Shown piece by piece: positions 1 through 5,758 of a DNA stretch of 7,639 nt. Under the pieces are notes generated by a model. The model searched no databases. It was not told the origin of the DNA and saw nothing but the letters and a program-made list of their open reading frames with translations. Each line of letters opens with the position of its first letter. Within the stretch, counting starts at the first letter, position 1. The translations under genes were made by a program, and so were the position numbers. Source of the stretch: JABWCE01 sp964355045 (lineage in GTDB: Bacteria; Bacteroidota; Bacteroidia; NS11-12g; UBA9320); contig CAYHCM010000162.1 in assembly GCA_964355045.1 (NCBI GenBank), positions 1-7,639 on the forward strand, read 5' to 3'.

Positions 1-514
1 CGGCTTTTCGGGTCAATCCCTGACTCATGCCGCCAATAATAGTAGCTGCCGAACGAGAAACGCCCGGAATCATACTAATGGTTTGAAACAATCCGATAAC
101 CAGAGCATTTTTATAGGTCGTTTTTTCTTCATTATCTTTTATCCCTTTATCAAAAAAACTATCAATAAAAACCAGAAAAAATCCACCGATAATTAGCGCA
201 AACGCAACGACAATAACATTTTCTAGAAGTGAATCAATGTGGGATTTAAATAGAAGCCCTAAAATTACCGCAGGAATAAAGGCTATAAAAAGTTTGTAAT
301 AAAATTCAACCGATTGAAAAAATCGTTTGAAATACAAGGCCACCACGGCCATTATAGAACCCAACTGAATACAAACGGTAAAAAGTTTTACAAATTCTTC
401 AGATTGAATGCCCATAAAGGATGAGGCAATAATCATGTGGCCGGTACTGCTTACCGGAATATACTCGGTAAGGCCTTCAATGATGGCTAAAATGATAGCC
501 TCAATCAGCCCCAT
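1..514 (-). CDS. uppP: Undecaprenyl-diphosphatase UppP (BacA), 3' end cut by window edge
   Basis: Integral membrane enzyme that dephosphorylates undecaprenyl diphosphate to the monophosphate, recycling the lipid carrier for peptidoglycan and surface polysaccharide synthesis. The frame is open from the ATG at 512-514 to the window edge, giving 171 residues of a family usually near 260-270. Two signature motifs are visible: the glutamate-rich N-terminal block with E13 and E17 followed by PVSSTGH (residues 20-26), and PGVSRSAAT (150-158) containing the conserved serine and arginine. Hydrophobic stretches at about 48-62, 76-90, 99-118 and 137-150 fit the multi-pass fold. The start overlaps the end of the upstream DUF3098 gene by 14 bases, which argues for translational coupling in one transcript with ftsX. 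The chosen ATG places the first motif at the usual distance from the N-terminus. Identification is firm; only the C-terminal third is unseen. Confidence 0.96.
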   Translation of the reverse strand, partial: MGLIEAIILAIIEGLTEYIPVSSTGHMIIASSFMGIQSEEFVKLFTVCIQLGSIMAVVALYFKRFFQSVEFYYKLFIAFIPAVILGLLFKSHIDSLLENVIVVAFALIIGGFFLVFIDSFFDKGIKDNEEKTTYKNALVIGLFQTISMIPGVSRSAATIIGGMSQGLTRKA

Positions 515-770
515 GTGTATTTTTAGGCTTATACATTATAGCAAATACACCAATCAAAAAGCCGGTGATAACTACAATGGGAGCTAAAGTTATACGGCGG
601 AAATTGTAAATGTCTTCTTTGCCCCCCCACATTAATAAAAAACCTATTACAACTACCGCAAATGCCAAGCCTGTAAGCATATAATTTTCTTTGGCAAATA
701 CCATTTCAATTTTTGTTTTTGGGGTTTCTTTTACCACGGGCTTTGCTTTTTCAAGATTTTTTTTCGACAT
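501..770 (-). CDS. DUF3098 family small membrane protein
   Basis: An 89-residue protein of unknown function that I recognise as the DUF3098 type found in Bacteroidota beside ftsX. The first 20 residues are charged and lysine-rich. Two hydrophobic segments follow, at about 31-48 and 61-80, separated by a short polar loop (GGKEDIYNFRR, residues 49-59). The C-terminus is short and polar. This fits a two-helix inner-membrane hairpin with both ends probably cytoplasmic. It starts 9 bases after the ftsX stop and its last 14 bases overlap the start of uppP, so the three genes are very likely one operon. The position suggests a role linked to FtsX or to envelope synthesis, but that is inference from neighbours only. 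The codons for W48-G50 contain a run of seven G (C at 622-628 on the plus strand). Confidence 0.9.
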   Translation of the reverse strand: MSKKNLEKAKPVVKETPKTKIEMVFAKENYMLTGLAFAVVVIGFLLMWGGKEDIYNFRRITLAPIVVITGFLIGVFAIMYKPKNTHGAD

Positions 771-779
771 AATTTTTAT

Positions 780-1694
780 TTAATAAAGATCTTCAATGTT
801 TGAGTATAAATAACGTTTGGTGCTCCAATAGGTACAAATAGTGGCTATAAGTATTCCAATCAAAAACAACACTGCAAATAAAGAAGAATAAATCAATATT
901 TCCTCCATGGGATTTTGAGTATCTATCCATTTCATTTCTCCAGAAAATAGCAATTCATTGGCCCAATTTCCAATAATATAAAATGTAATGGCCAATAATA
1001 CGGATGAAATAAAAAAACCGATTAACGCCTGAAATGCAGCTTTTTTTAAAAATGGACGAATGATAAAACCTTCGGTAGCACCCACCAACTGCATACTTCG
1101 AATCAAAAAACGCTTACTGTAAATGCTCAATCTGATAGTACTATTGATTAGAAAGAAAGCTATAATTATAAATAACAGACCGACCCCGGCTAATATGCCT
1201 GCCGCTAATTTTTTATTCTTATTAATTTCATCAATAAGATTGGTTTGTGTGATTACCTCAGCTACTCCTTCATATAAATATAACTCTTTTTCAATTTGCC
1301 TCAGGCTGGCTGCGTCACTGAATTTTGACTTTACGGAAAGTTCAATACTCGCAGGTAGAGGATTATATCCCAATATATCTACAAAGTCTTGTTCCAATTC
1401 TTTTTTATAAGCATAAGCAGCTTCTTCATTGCTAAGGTAAAAAGCTTTTTTGGTATATGGTTTTGATTTTAAAATAGCCAAAGTATTTAGGATTATTTTT
1501 TCATCGGTGCTCTGCGAAAAATAAACATTGACATAAACATTTTCTTTAAGGTTATCAACAAATTTTTGACCTACAAAAAACATTAAACCTGATAAACCCA
1601 ACAAATATAAGATAATAGCAATGCTTACAACCGGAGGCCACGACGAAGGATCGCGTTTTGAAATTCGGGGAGCCGAGGTATTATAATTACTCAT
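780..1694 (-). CDS. ftsX: Cell division protein FtsX (permease-like subunit of FtsEX)
   Basis: Membrane subunit of the FtsEX complex, which resembles an ABC transporter but uses ATP hydrolysis by FtsE to control peptidoglycan hydrolases at the division site. The 304-residue protein has the family topology: a cytoplasmic N-terminal tail, TM1 at about 21-42, a large extracytoplasmic domain at 43-162, then TM2 (163-184), TM3 (219-242) and TM4 (266-289). The extracytoplasmic domain carries the NPLPASIEL motif (111-119) typical of FtsX. The loop after TM2 contains RLSIYSKRFLIRSMQLVGAT (188-207), the usual cytoplasmic coupling region. Length matches the family. No ftsE is present here; in many Bacteroidota it lies elsewhere. 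The start ATG has no Shine-Dalgarno sequence, only A/T-rich sequence. It is followed after 9 bases by the DUF3098 gene and then uppP. Confidence 0.95.
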   Translation of the reverse strand: MSNYNTSAPRISKRDPSSWPPVVSIAIILYLLGLSGLMFFVGQKFVDNLKENVYVNVYFSQSTDEKIILNTLAILKSKPYTKKAFYLSNEEAAYAYKKELEQDFVDILGYNPLPASIELSVKSKFSDAASLRQIEKELYLYEGVAEVITQTNLIDEINKNKKLAAGILAGVGLLFIIIAFFLINSTIRLSIYSKRFLIRSMQLVGATEGFIIRPFLKKAAFQALIGFFISSVLLAITFYIIGNWANELLFSGEMKWIDTQNPMEEILIYSSLFAVLFLIGILIATICTYWSTKRYLYSNIEDLY

Positions 1695-1785
1695 TGCTAT
1701 GGGTCTTTCAAAAAAACGATTATTTCGGGAATAATTTTTTTCTTTTTACCATTGATAATTTTTTTTTAAAAAATATTGACAACTG

Positions 1786-1818
1786 TTTGAAAGTATAAAA
1801 ATGTTGCATTTATCTTTT
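1786..1818 (+). promoter_or_regulatory. Candidate Bacteroidota-type promoter reading into the ftsX / T9SS-gene gap
   Basis: TTTG at 1786-1789 is followed after 21 bases by TATCTTTT at 1811-1818, one mismatch from the Bacteroidota -7 box TAnnTTTG. The spacing is near the known 19-21 bases for the -33/-7 pair. It would start a plus-strand transcript near 1822-1825, exactly where a GC-rich foldable segment begins. A/T-rich sequence yields such matches by chance, so this is a suggestion only. Confidence 0.28.
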
Positions 1819-1820
1819 AG

Positions 1821-1920
1821 CCGCCACGTCCGTTTTCCATTACACATTCCATATCAAACGAGACATGGCTGGGAAACCGGTGCTGGTGGATATTCGGCAG
1901 GGAAGGGAATTCACATTTTT
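1821..1920 (+). ncRNA. Candidate structured RNA in the gap between ftsX and the T9SS protein
   Basis: The 267-base gap 1695-1961 holds no convincing gene but contains a segment visibly richer in G and C than its surroundings. On the plus strand it folds as nested helices. CCATATC (1849-1855) pairs with GACATGG (1862-1868) around a 6-base loop with one mismatch. Outside it, CCGTTTTCC (1830-1838) pairs with GGAAACCGG (1872-1880), one mismatch. Outside that, CCAC (1824-1827) can pair with GTGG (1886-1889). A competing hairpin, GTG..ATTC (1886-1895) with GAAT.CAC (1907-1914), is followed by five T (1916-1920) and resembles a weak terminator. A promoter-like pair lies just upstream. Alternatives: a leader of ftsX or trailer of the upstream gene on the minus strand, or the remains of a coding sequence, since plus frames stay open here (for example 1865-1960, 31 codons). 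I recognise no known RNA family. Confidence 0.25.
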
Positions 1921-1938
1921 AGACAGCTTCTTAGGAAA

Positions 1939-1952
1939 TCTGACCTTTCAGA
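1939..1952 (-). terminator. Weak hairpin after the T9SS-tailed protein gene
   Basis: TCTGA (1939-1943) and TCAGA (1948-1952) form a perfect 5-base-pair stem with a 4-base loop, 10 bases beyond the stop codon on the minus strand. Only three T follow on that strand, so termination would be inefficient. It could separate this gene from ftsX, but the support is slight. Confidence 0.22.
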
Positions 1953-1961
1953 AAAAATAAT

Positions 1962-4658
1962 TCAATTCACAATAAGCCTTGCAACACTAATCTTTCCTTT
2001 CCATTCCACCTTAATAGTATAAAATCCTTTGGCAAATTTTTCATCCATAAAAACCTCGTTATTCCCTTTTAATTGGGTTTGATAAACCAATTTACCATCG
2101 CTGCTTACTATAGATAAAATACCATTTGCAGCAGTAGCCGGAATGTTAATTTTAAAATTGCCGTTCGCTGGATTTGGGAATACAGAAATTACATCCTTGC
2201 TCACCGGTTTTATTCCTGTAAAATCATAAATAACATCCTGACTTGTGCTATCGGTACAGCCGCTTGTTATTGTTTTTACAATGAGTTTTAAATTATAGGT
2301 TCCGTATAGGGCGTATTGATGAATAACATATCGGCTTGTATAGGTATTGCCATCGCCCATTATCCATTTATAGGTTACGCCGGAGGTTTCAGTTGGCACA
2401 AGACTAATTTTATGGGACTTTAAAAAAGTATAATTATAGCCGGCTACGGGAAGTGGTAATACTTCGGCCAAAACCATATTTACCGGGCTCACGCAACTGT
2501 TCTTTTCTACCGTAAAATAATAATTTGTTGACACCAAAAGATTAGGGGTAGTATAGGCTGCTGTACTTGTAAGAAGTTTGGTGGCTGCGGCATCTTCATA
2601 CCATTTCACTACATTGGTGCCGGCGGTTACTTTTAGAGTTACCTTAGCATTTCCGCAAACCAATGGCACATCAATTTTTGTAATAGAATCGTAGGCATTA
2701 ATTTTAATACTTACCAATGATCTTGTAGGGTTTGCACATCCGTTGGTTTCAGCTTCGGCATACAGGTTTTTTGATTTCAGGGTAAAATAGCGAATAACCG
2801 AACCTCTGTCAAAAGCCTTTCCGCCCGTAGCTGAAAGATACCAGTTGACATTTCCAAAGGAAGTCAATAAAGCTCCTACCTGAGCGGTATCCCCTTTGCA
2901 TTTTTCATCATTAAACACCTGTTTTACGGCAGGATAATCACTTACAGTAATATTAATAGGAAGCCTTGAACTGGCGCAAGTTGATTTTTGAGCCTCTACA
3001 TAAACAGTAGCTACACCTGCTGTTGACGCGGTAAAAGAAAAGTTATTTCCTCTTGCTACACTGCTACCTCCGCTTGGAACACTATACCATCTGAGCGAAT
3101 CATTGTCTTTACTATAGGCTGTTAAATTTGCCTTTCCTACAGGGCGAAGACAAATTACGGTATCATTGGAAACCACAGGTTCCTGCGGGGCAAACGAAGC
3201 ATCAACAAAAGCTGTAACCGTTTTAAAAAACGGGCTGTAACATCCGTTGTTATTTGATCTTACAAAATAAGTGGCATCCTTTGTTAAAATTCCCGTTTGA
3301 AAAACATTACCGGTATAAAAAGGCAAAAAAGTACTGTCCATATGCCATTCGGTATTGCCTAAATTACTTATGGCTTCTAAATTGGCTTTTGCACCCAAAC
3401 ATATACTGTCATTGCTTGTTACAGGGTTTTTGGGGTAATCATTCACGGTAATAATTAATTGGGTAAAACCACTTTCACAGGCATAATTGTAAGCTTGCAA
3501 ATAAAAGGTATCGTTCTTTTGTATTTTGCCAAGATTATAATTAACGCCGGTATGCACCGCAGTGCCCGAAGGATTTTTATACCATTTAATTGTGGTGCCT
3601 GTATCAGAGGCAACCCAAATATCCGCATCATTGCCTCTGCAAATATTAATATTGCTCACAGCGGCAGGATTTGTAGGCTTAAAATAAAGAATTTTTTCAG
3701 TGGTATCTACACAGGCATTATTTCCCCTCCATTGATAAAGAGTACTAATTAATCTAACTTTAAAATTTCCTTTTCCACTATACTTTGTAATTCCATTTTC
3801 TTCGTAATAGCTCCAGGGCATTTCGCCGTAATTCCATATATGGCAATATCTGTCAATATTATAATAAGAGTATAAACTGTAAAATTTACTTCCTGAAACT
3901 GTAGAACGATTTGTATTTTTAAACCTTGCCGAATCTTTAAAATCAAAACAGTCGGGAACCTTAAAATCTGTTCCAAATTTATAACTTACATGGGGATAAA
4001 ATTGCATATCGGCATTAAGCCTGGTTCCTGCGATATTTAAGCTTAAACCCCTGTACCATCTTCCGCTTACCGAACCACAGAGCAAATTTGCACTATCGCC
4101 ATCGCGGGCAGCCCACGAATTAGCTACCAGCCCGGCACTAATATTTACACTATCCGATTCAACAGTAAGAATGTATGTATAATTTACAGTAACCGGAGTT
4201 TTAAAATTGGCATGTCTTTCTAGTTTGGTTAAATATAATATTCCCCCAACTGTATCTATAGTTACCGTATCGCTAGCCAACGGACTACCGCTTGGCAATG
4301 AATCCTTACCAGCCTTATAGATATTACATATTAAGCGAATAGGATGAGGCACGGTATCAATCGAAAAGGCGTAAAAGGTAAATCCATGAACAGTAATATC
4401 CTGAGGCGCCCCATATATTTGTCCTAAAGAATAGTTTTTCCGGCTGGCTATTGAATTAAACGCCGTTGCTTTTCTACGCGTATATTCTACGGTATCCTTG
4501 CCGCACGATTTGGGATTGATATTGGATTTTTTATTTAAATTCGGGCTGGAATAGGTAGGAAGATTATCCGTAATTTTAACCTTAATTTCGGAAAGTTGGC
4601 CAAAACCGGTAGTAGTAAAAAAGAAAAATAGTAAACCAAAAAAGTAAATTCGAATCAT
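1962..4658 (-). CDS. Large secreted protein: Ig-like repeats, PKD domain, T9SS type A sorting tail
   Basis: An 898-residue protein with a signal peptide (residues 1-20, hydrophobic core FFGLLFFFF, likely cut after GFG-20). No lipobox cysteine is present. A beta-rich region (about 60-230) of no recognised family is followed by a worn PKD-like domain (about 235-327). Five Ig-like repeats of about 80 residues (332-735) resemble the CHU_C-associated Ig-like family of Bacteroidota. A clear PKD domain (738-812) has MGDG (767-770), HQY (780-782) and YGTYNLKLIV (785-794). The last 75 residues are a T9SS type A sorting domain: VFPNPANGNF (826-835), a middle SSDGKLVYQ (852-860) and FAKGFYTIKV (875-884). 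This tail directs export by the Por/Gld system and surface attachment or release. The protein is probably an adhesin or structural surface protein; no enzymatic domain is seen. It is monocistronic by context, with large gaps on both sides. Confidence 0.93.
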   Translation of the reverse strand: MIRIYFFGLLFFFFTTTGFGQLSEIKVKITDNLPTYSSPNLNKKSNINPKSCGKDTVEYTRRKATAFNSIASRKNYSLGQIYGAPQDITVHGFTFYAFSIDTVPHPIRLICNIYKAGKDSLPSGSPLASDTVTIDTVGGILYLTKLERHANFKTPVTVNYTYILTVESDSVNISAGLVANSWAARDGDSANLLCGSVSGRWYRGLSLNIAGTRLNADMQFYPHVSYKFGTDFKVPDCFDFKDSARFKNTNRSTVSGSKFYSLYSYYNIDRYCHIWNYGEMPWSYYEENGITKYSGKGNFKVRLISTLYQWRGNNACVDTTEKILYFKPTNPAAVSNINICRGNDADIWVASDTGTTIKWYKNPSGTAVHTGVNYNLGKIQKNDTFYLQAYNYACESGFTQLIITVNDYPKNPVTSNDSICLGAKANLEAISNLGNTEWHMDSTFLPFYTGNVFQTGILTKDATYFVRSNNNGCYSPFFKTVTAFVDASFAPQEPVVSNDTVICLRPVGKANLTAYSKDNDSLRWYSVPSGGSSVARGNNFSFTASTAGVATVYVEAQKSTCASSRLPINITVSDYPAVKQVFNDEKCKGDTAQVGALLTSFGNVNWYLSATGGKAFDRGSVIRYFTLKSKNLYAEAETNGCANPTRSLVSIKINAYDSITKIDVPLVCGNAKVTLKVTAGTNVVKWYEDAAATKLLTSTAAYTTPNLLVSTNYYFTVEKNSCVSPVNMVLAEVLPLPVAGYNYTFLKSHKISLVPTETSGVTYKWIMGDGNTYTSRYVIHQYALYGTYNLKLIVKTITSGCTDSTSQDVIYDFTGIKPVSKDVISVFPNPANGNFKINIPATAANGILSIVSSDGKLVYQTQLKGNNEVFMDEKFAKGFYTIKVEWKGKISVARLIVN
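1965..2189 (-). other. T9SS type A C-terminal sorting domain (protein region)
   Basis: Codons 824-898 of the large secreted protein. The FPNPANG turn, the alternating hydrophobic strands ILSIVSSDGK and LVYQTQL, and the final strand ending in ISVARLIVN match the family with an opening P-N-P motif and a C-terminal strand of alternating hydrophobic residues. In this family the domain is recognised by the outer-membrane T9SS and is normally removed by the PorU sortase. None of the secretion genes lie in this window. Confidence 0.93.
2454..3665 (-). repeat. Five tandem Ig-like repeats with conserved cysteine pairs (protein region)
   Basis: Residues 332-735 of the large secreted protein divide into five units of 80-84 residues. 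Each unit has one cysteine early in the unit, a tryptophan 18-21 residues later, and a second cysteine near its end. Cysteine pairs are 340/394, 420/473, 503/561, 587/641 and 668/722, spaced 54, 53, 58, 54 and 54. Core tryptophans are 359, 438, 524, 606 and 686. Each repeat ends in a strand such as ITVNDYP or ITVSDYP leading to the next. The pattern fits an Ig-like fold with a disulfide per domain after export. The repeats are diverged at the DNA level, so this is an old array, not a recent tandem expansion. Confidence 0.75.
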
Positions 4659-4681
4659 AATTTTTTAAATAATTTATAAAA

Positions 4682-4689
4682 CAAAGGTA
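4682..4689 (-). promoter_or_regulatory. Candidate -7 box of the T9SS-tailed protein gene
   Basis: Minus strand reads TACCTTTG, an exact match to the Bacteroidota -7 box TAnnTTTG, ending 23 bases before the ATG. Transcription would begin about 15-20 bases upstream of the start codon. A TTTG lies 15 bases further upstream, closer than the usual -33 spacing, so the upstream half is not convincing. Confidence 0.4.
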
Positions 4690-4777
4690 ATTAAACCGAA
4701 ATTCCAAATAAAGAAAAAATTATGAAGGTTAGAGGATAAATAATTGCAACAGGCAATTGGCAAATTTCAGTGGTTAA

Positions 4778-4810
4778 AACTTTTCCAAAGTTCAAAACTT
4801 TAGAAAAGTT
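4778..4810 (-). terminator. Long AT-rich hairpin downstream of tmk
   Basis: Arms AACTTTTCCAAAGTT (4778-4792) and AACTTTAGAAAAGTT (4796-4810) pair over 15 positions with one mismatch around a CAA loop. It begins 13 bases after the tmk stop on the minus strand and is followed there by TTAACC, which is a poor U-tract. It can fold on either strand. It may protect or end the tmk transcript; alternatively it is a dispersed intergenic inverted repeat. The structure is certain, the role is not. Confidence 0.42.
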
Positions 4811-4823
4811 AATCGAATAAAAT

Positions 4824-5438
4824 CTATAGATTTAAAATTTTCTGCCTGATATCTTTGGCAATTAATTCTGGTAGTCGGTCTCCGTCAGTAATAAATACCG
4901 TTTCTTTTAATTTAAGAAGCTCAAAGGCTTCCAGGTATTTGTTTCGTACATTGGTAAGGTTTTCCAAAGTTTCATAAAGTTCGGTTGATTGACGGGCATT
5001 ATTTATACGCGACAAACTTACTTCAGGAGCTATATCAATGTAAACCGTCAAGTCAGGACGAAGCAAATCAGCACATGGTTTATTGGCTTCAATTACCCAA
5101 TCCATGGGCATGTGAACGCTATGGTAGGCATAGGATGAAAAATAATACCGGTCGGTAATTACGGTAAATCCTTCCTCCATTTTTTTTAACAAGCCATTGG
5201 TTTTATTAAGCAAATGGTGCAGTCGGTCAGCTAAAAAAAGAGCTGCAATGGTTCTATGGTCGGCTTCAATTTTATGTGCAAAAATATTTCGGAGCAATTT
5301 TCCGATTTCACTTCCGGTGGGTTCATGGGTTATATAAACCTTATGTCCGGCTTGGGCTAAACTGTCAGCCAAAAGTTTCACTTGTGTGCTTTTTCCACTT
5401 CCATCAATGCCTTCGAGGGCTATAAATAAATTTTTCAT
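4824..5438 (-). CDS. tmk: Thymidylate kinase (dTMP kinase)
   Basis: Phosphorylates dTMP to dTDP with ATP in the cytoplasm, an essential step to dTTP. The 204-residue protein matches the family length. Visible motifs in order: P-loop EGIDGSGKST (9-18), the HEPTG segment (38-42) near the substrate site, FLADR (68-72), the TDRYYFSS segment (95-102) with the DRY motif that binds the nucleotide, and a LID region with R144 and R149 (SRINNARQ). The P-loop lacks the arginine of the eukaryotic type and the LID has arginines, as in the E. coli type. The frame is open 29 codons further upstream, but that extension runs through a terminator and into the tRNA gene; the ATG at 5436-5438 gives the normal N-terminus (MKNLFIALEG). 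It therefore follows the tRNA-Pro unit and must use a promoter hidden in about 25 bases or terminator read-through. Confidence 0.97.
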   Translation of the reverse strand: MKNLFIALEGIDGSGKSTQVKLLADSLAQAGHKVYITHEPTGSEIGKLLRNIFAHKIEADHRTIAALFLADRLHHLLNKTNGLLKKMEEGFTVITDRYYFSSYAYHSVHMPMDWVIEANKPCADLLRPDLTVYIDIAPEVSLSRINNARQSTELYETLENLTNVRNKYLEAFELLKLKETVFITDGDRLPELIAKDIRQKILNL

Positions 5439-5463
5439 CTTTGGGTTGGTGCCAAAAATACAT

Positions 5464-5492
5464 AAAAAAAGGCACCATAAGAGTGCCTTTTT
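5464..5492 (-). terminator. Intrinsic terminator after tRNA-Pro
   Basis: GGCAC (5471-5475) and GTGCC (5483-5487) form a GC-rich 5-base-pair stem, extended by A7 (5464-5470) against T5 (5488-5492), with a 7-base loop. On the minus strand the hairpin is followed by seven U, a classic intrinsic terminator only two bases after the tRNA 3' end. It is symmetrical enough to work on the plus strand too. Its position inside the upstream extension of the tmk frame supports the shorter tmk start. Confidence 0.85.
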
Positions 5493-5494
5493 AG

Positions 5495-5568
5495 TCGGGG
5501 TGACAAGATTCGAACTTGCGACCACACGCCCCCCAGACGTGTACTCTACCGGGCTGAGCTACACCCCG
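5495..5568 (-). tRNA. tRNA-Pro (anticodon GGG)
   Basis: A complete 74-base cloverleaf without encoded CCA. Acceptor CGGGGTG (5562-5568) pairs with CACCCCG (5496-5502), with discriminator A at 5495. The D arm GCTC/GAGT, anticodon stem CACGT/GCGTG, and T arm GCAAG-TTCGAAT-CTTGT are all intact. The anticodon loop CTGGGGG places GGG at 5532-5534, reading CCC and CCU proline codons. C1-G72 with A73 is the usual bacterial proline tRNA identity. No neighbouring tRNA is present. A terminator follows directly and a promoter-like box lies 23 bases upstream, so it appears to be a single-gene unit. Confidence 0.97.
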
Positions 5569-5591
5569 TTTTTTTTTATTTTAACGGATTG

Positions 5592-5599
5592 CAAAAGTA
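5592..5599 (-). promoter_or_regulatory. Candidate -7 box of tRNA-Pro
   Basis: Minus strand reads TACTTTTG followed by C, an exact match to the Bacteroidota box TAnnTTTG, 23 bases upstream of the tRNA 5' end. No clear TTTG lies 19-21 bases further upstream. The distance leaves a short 5' leader for RNase P to remove. Confidence 0.5.
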
Positions 5600-5674
5600 C
5601 GTTGCCTTTTGAAAATTATCATTGATTTTTTTTGAAAGATTTTTTAAACATAAGGCTTTCTATAGGATTCAACT

Positions 5675-5682
5675 TATTTTTG
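5675..5682 (+). promoter_or_regulatory. Candidate -7 box of recR
   Basis: TATTTTTG followed by C matches TAnnTTTG exactly on the plus strand. It would give a leader of roughly 65-75 bases before recR that carries the 14-base tandem repeat. A TTTC at 5657-5660 is only a poor, too-close upstream element. Together with the box at 5592-5599 it makes a divergent promoter region. Confidence 0.35.
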
Positions 5683-5709
5683 CCAATGGAAATTTGCTTT
5701 CAGTTTTTG

Positions 5710-5755
5710 AAATCTAAAATTATAAATCTAAAATCATAAATCTAAAATCTAAAAT
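5710..5755 (+). repeat. Short tandem repeat, unit AAATCTAAAATYAT
   Basis: Two full 14-base units (5710-5723 and 5724-5737, differing only at T/C in position 12) are followed by a partial third (5738-5748) and an extra CTAAAAT (5749-5755). The array ends 3 bases before the recR GTG start. It is A/T-rich and has no coding potential. Unit number could vary between strains by slippage. Confidence 0.85.
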
Positions 5756-5758
5756 AAA

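Noticed and set aside
1123..1410. 95-codon plus-strand open frame
   Set aside because: It lies wholly antisense inside ftsX, whose motifs and topology are unambiguous.
1871..1904. Cobalamin riboswitch-like string (GGGAAACCGGTG)
   Set aside because: The short GGGAA..GGTG resemblance is not followed by the expected conserved core or B12 box, and no B12-related gene is adjacent.
3254..3752. Two plus-strand open frames (65 and 97 codons)
   Set aside because: Both are antisense to the Ig-like repeat region of the secreted protein and show no recognisable domain.
3749..3976. 75-codon minus-strand open frame
   Set aside because: Out-of-frame shadow within the large secreted protein, which is intact without any frameshift here.
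1962..4658. Idea that the secreted protein is part of a defence or toxin system
   Set aside because: No toxin, nuclease or immunity partner is visible; the domains are structural and the neighbours are unrelated.
5495..5568. Possible attachment site for an integrated element at the tRNA gene
   Set aside because: No integrase, no duplicated tRNA 3' end and no mobile genes nearby; flanking genes are housekeeping.
5386..5625. 79-codon plus-strand open frame
   Set aside because: Runs antisense across the tmk start, the terminator and the whole tRNA-Pro; the residues GVTRFELATTRPPDVYSTGLSYTP are the well-known false translation of a tRNA complement.
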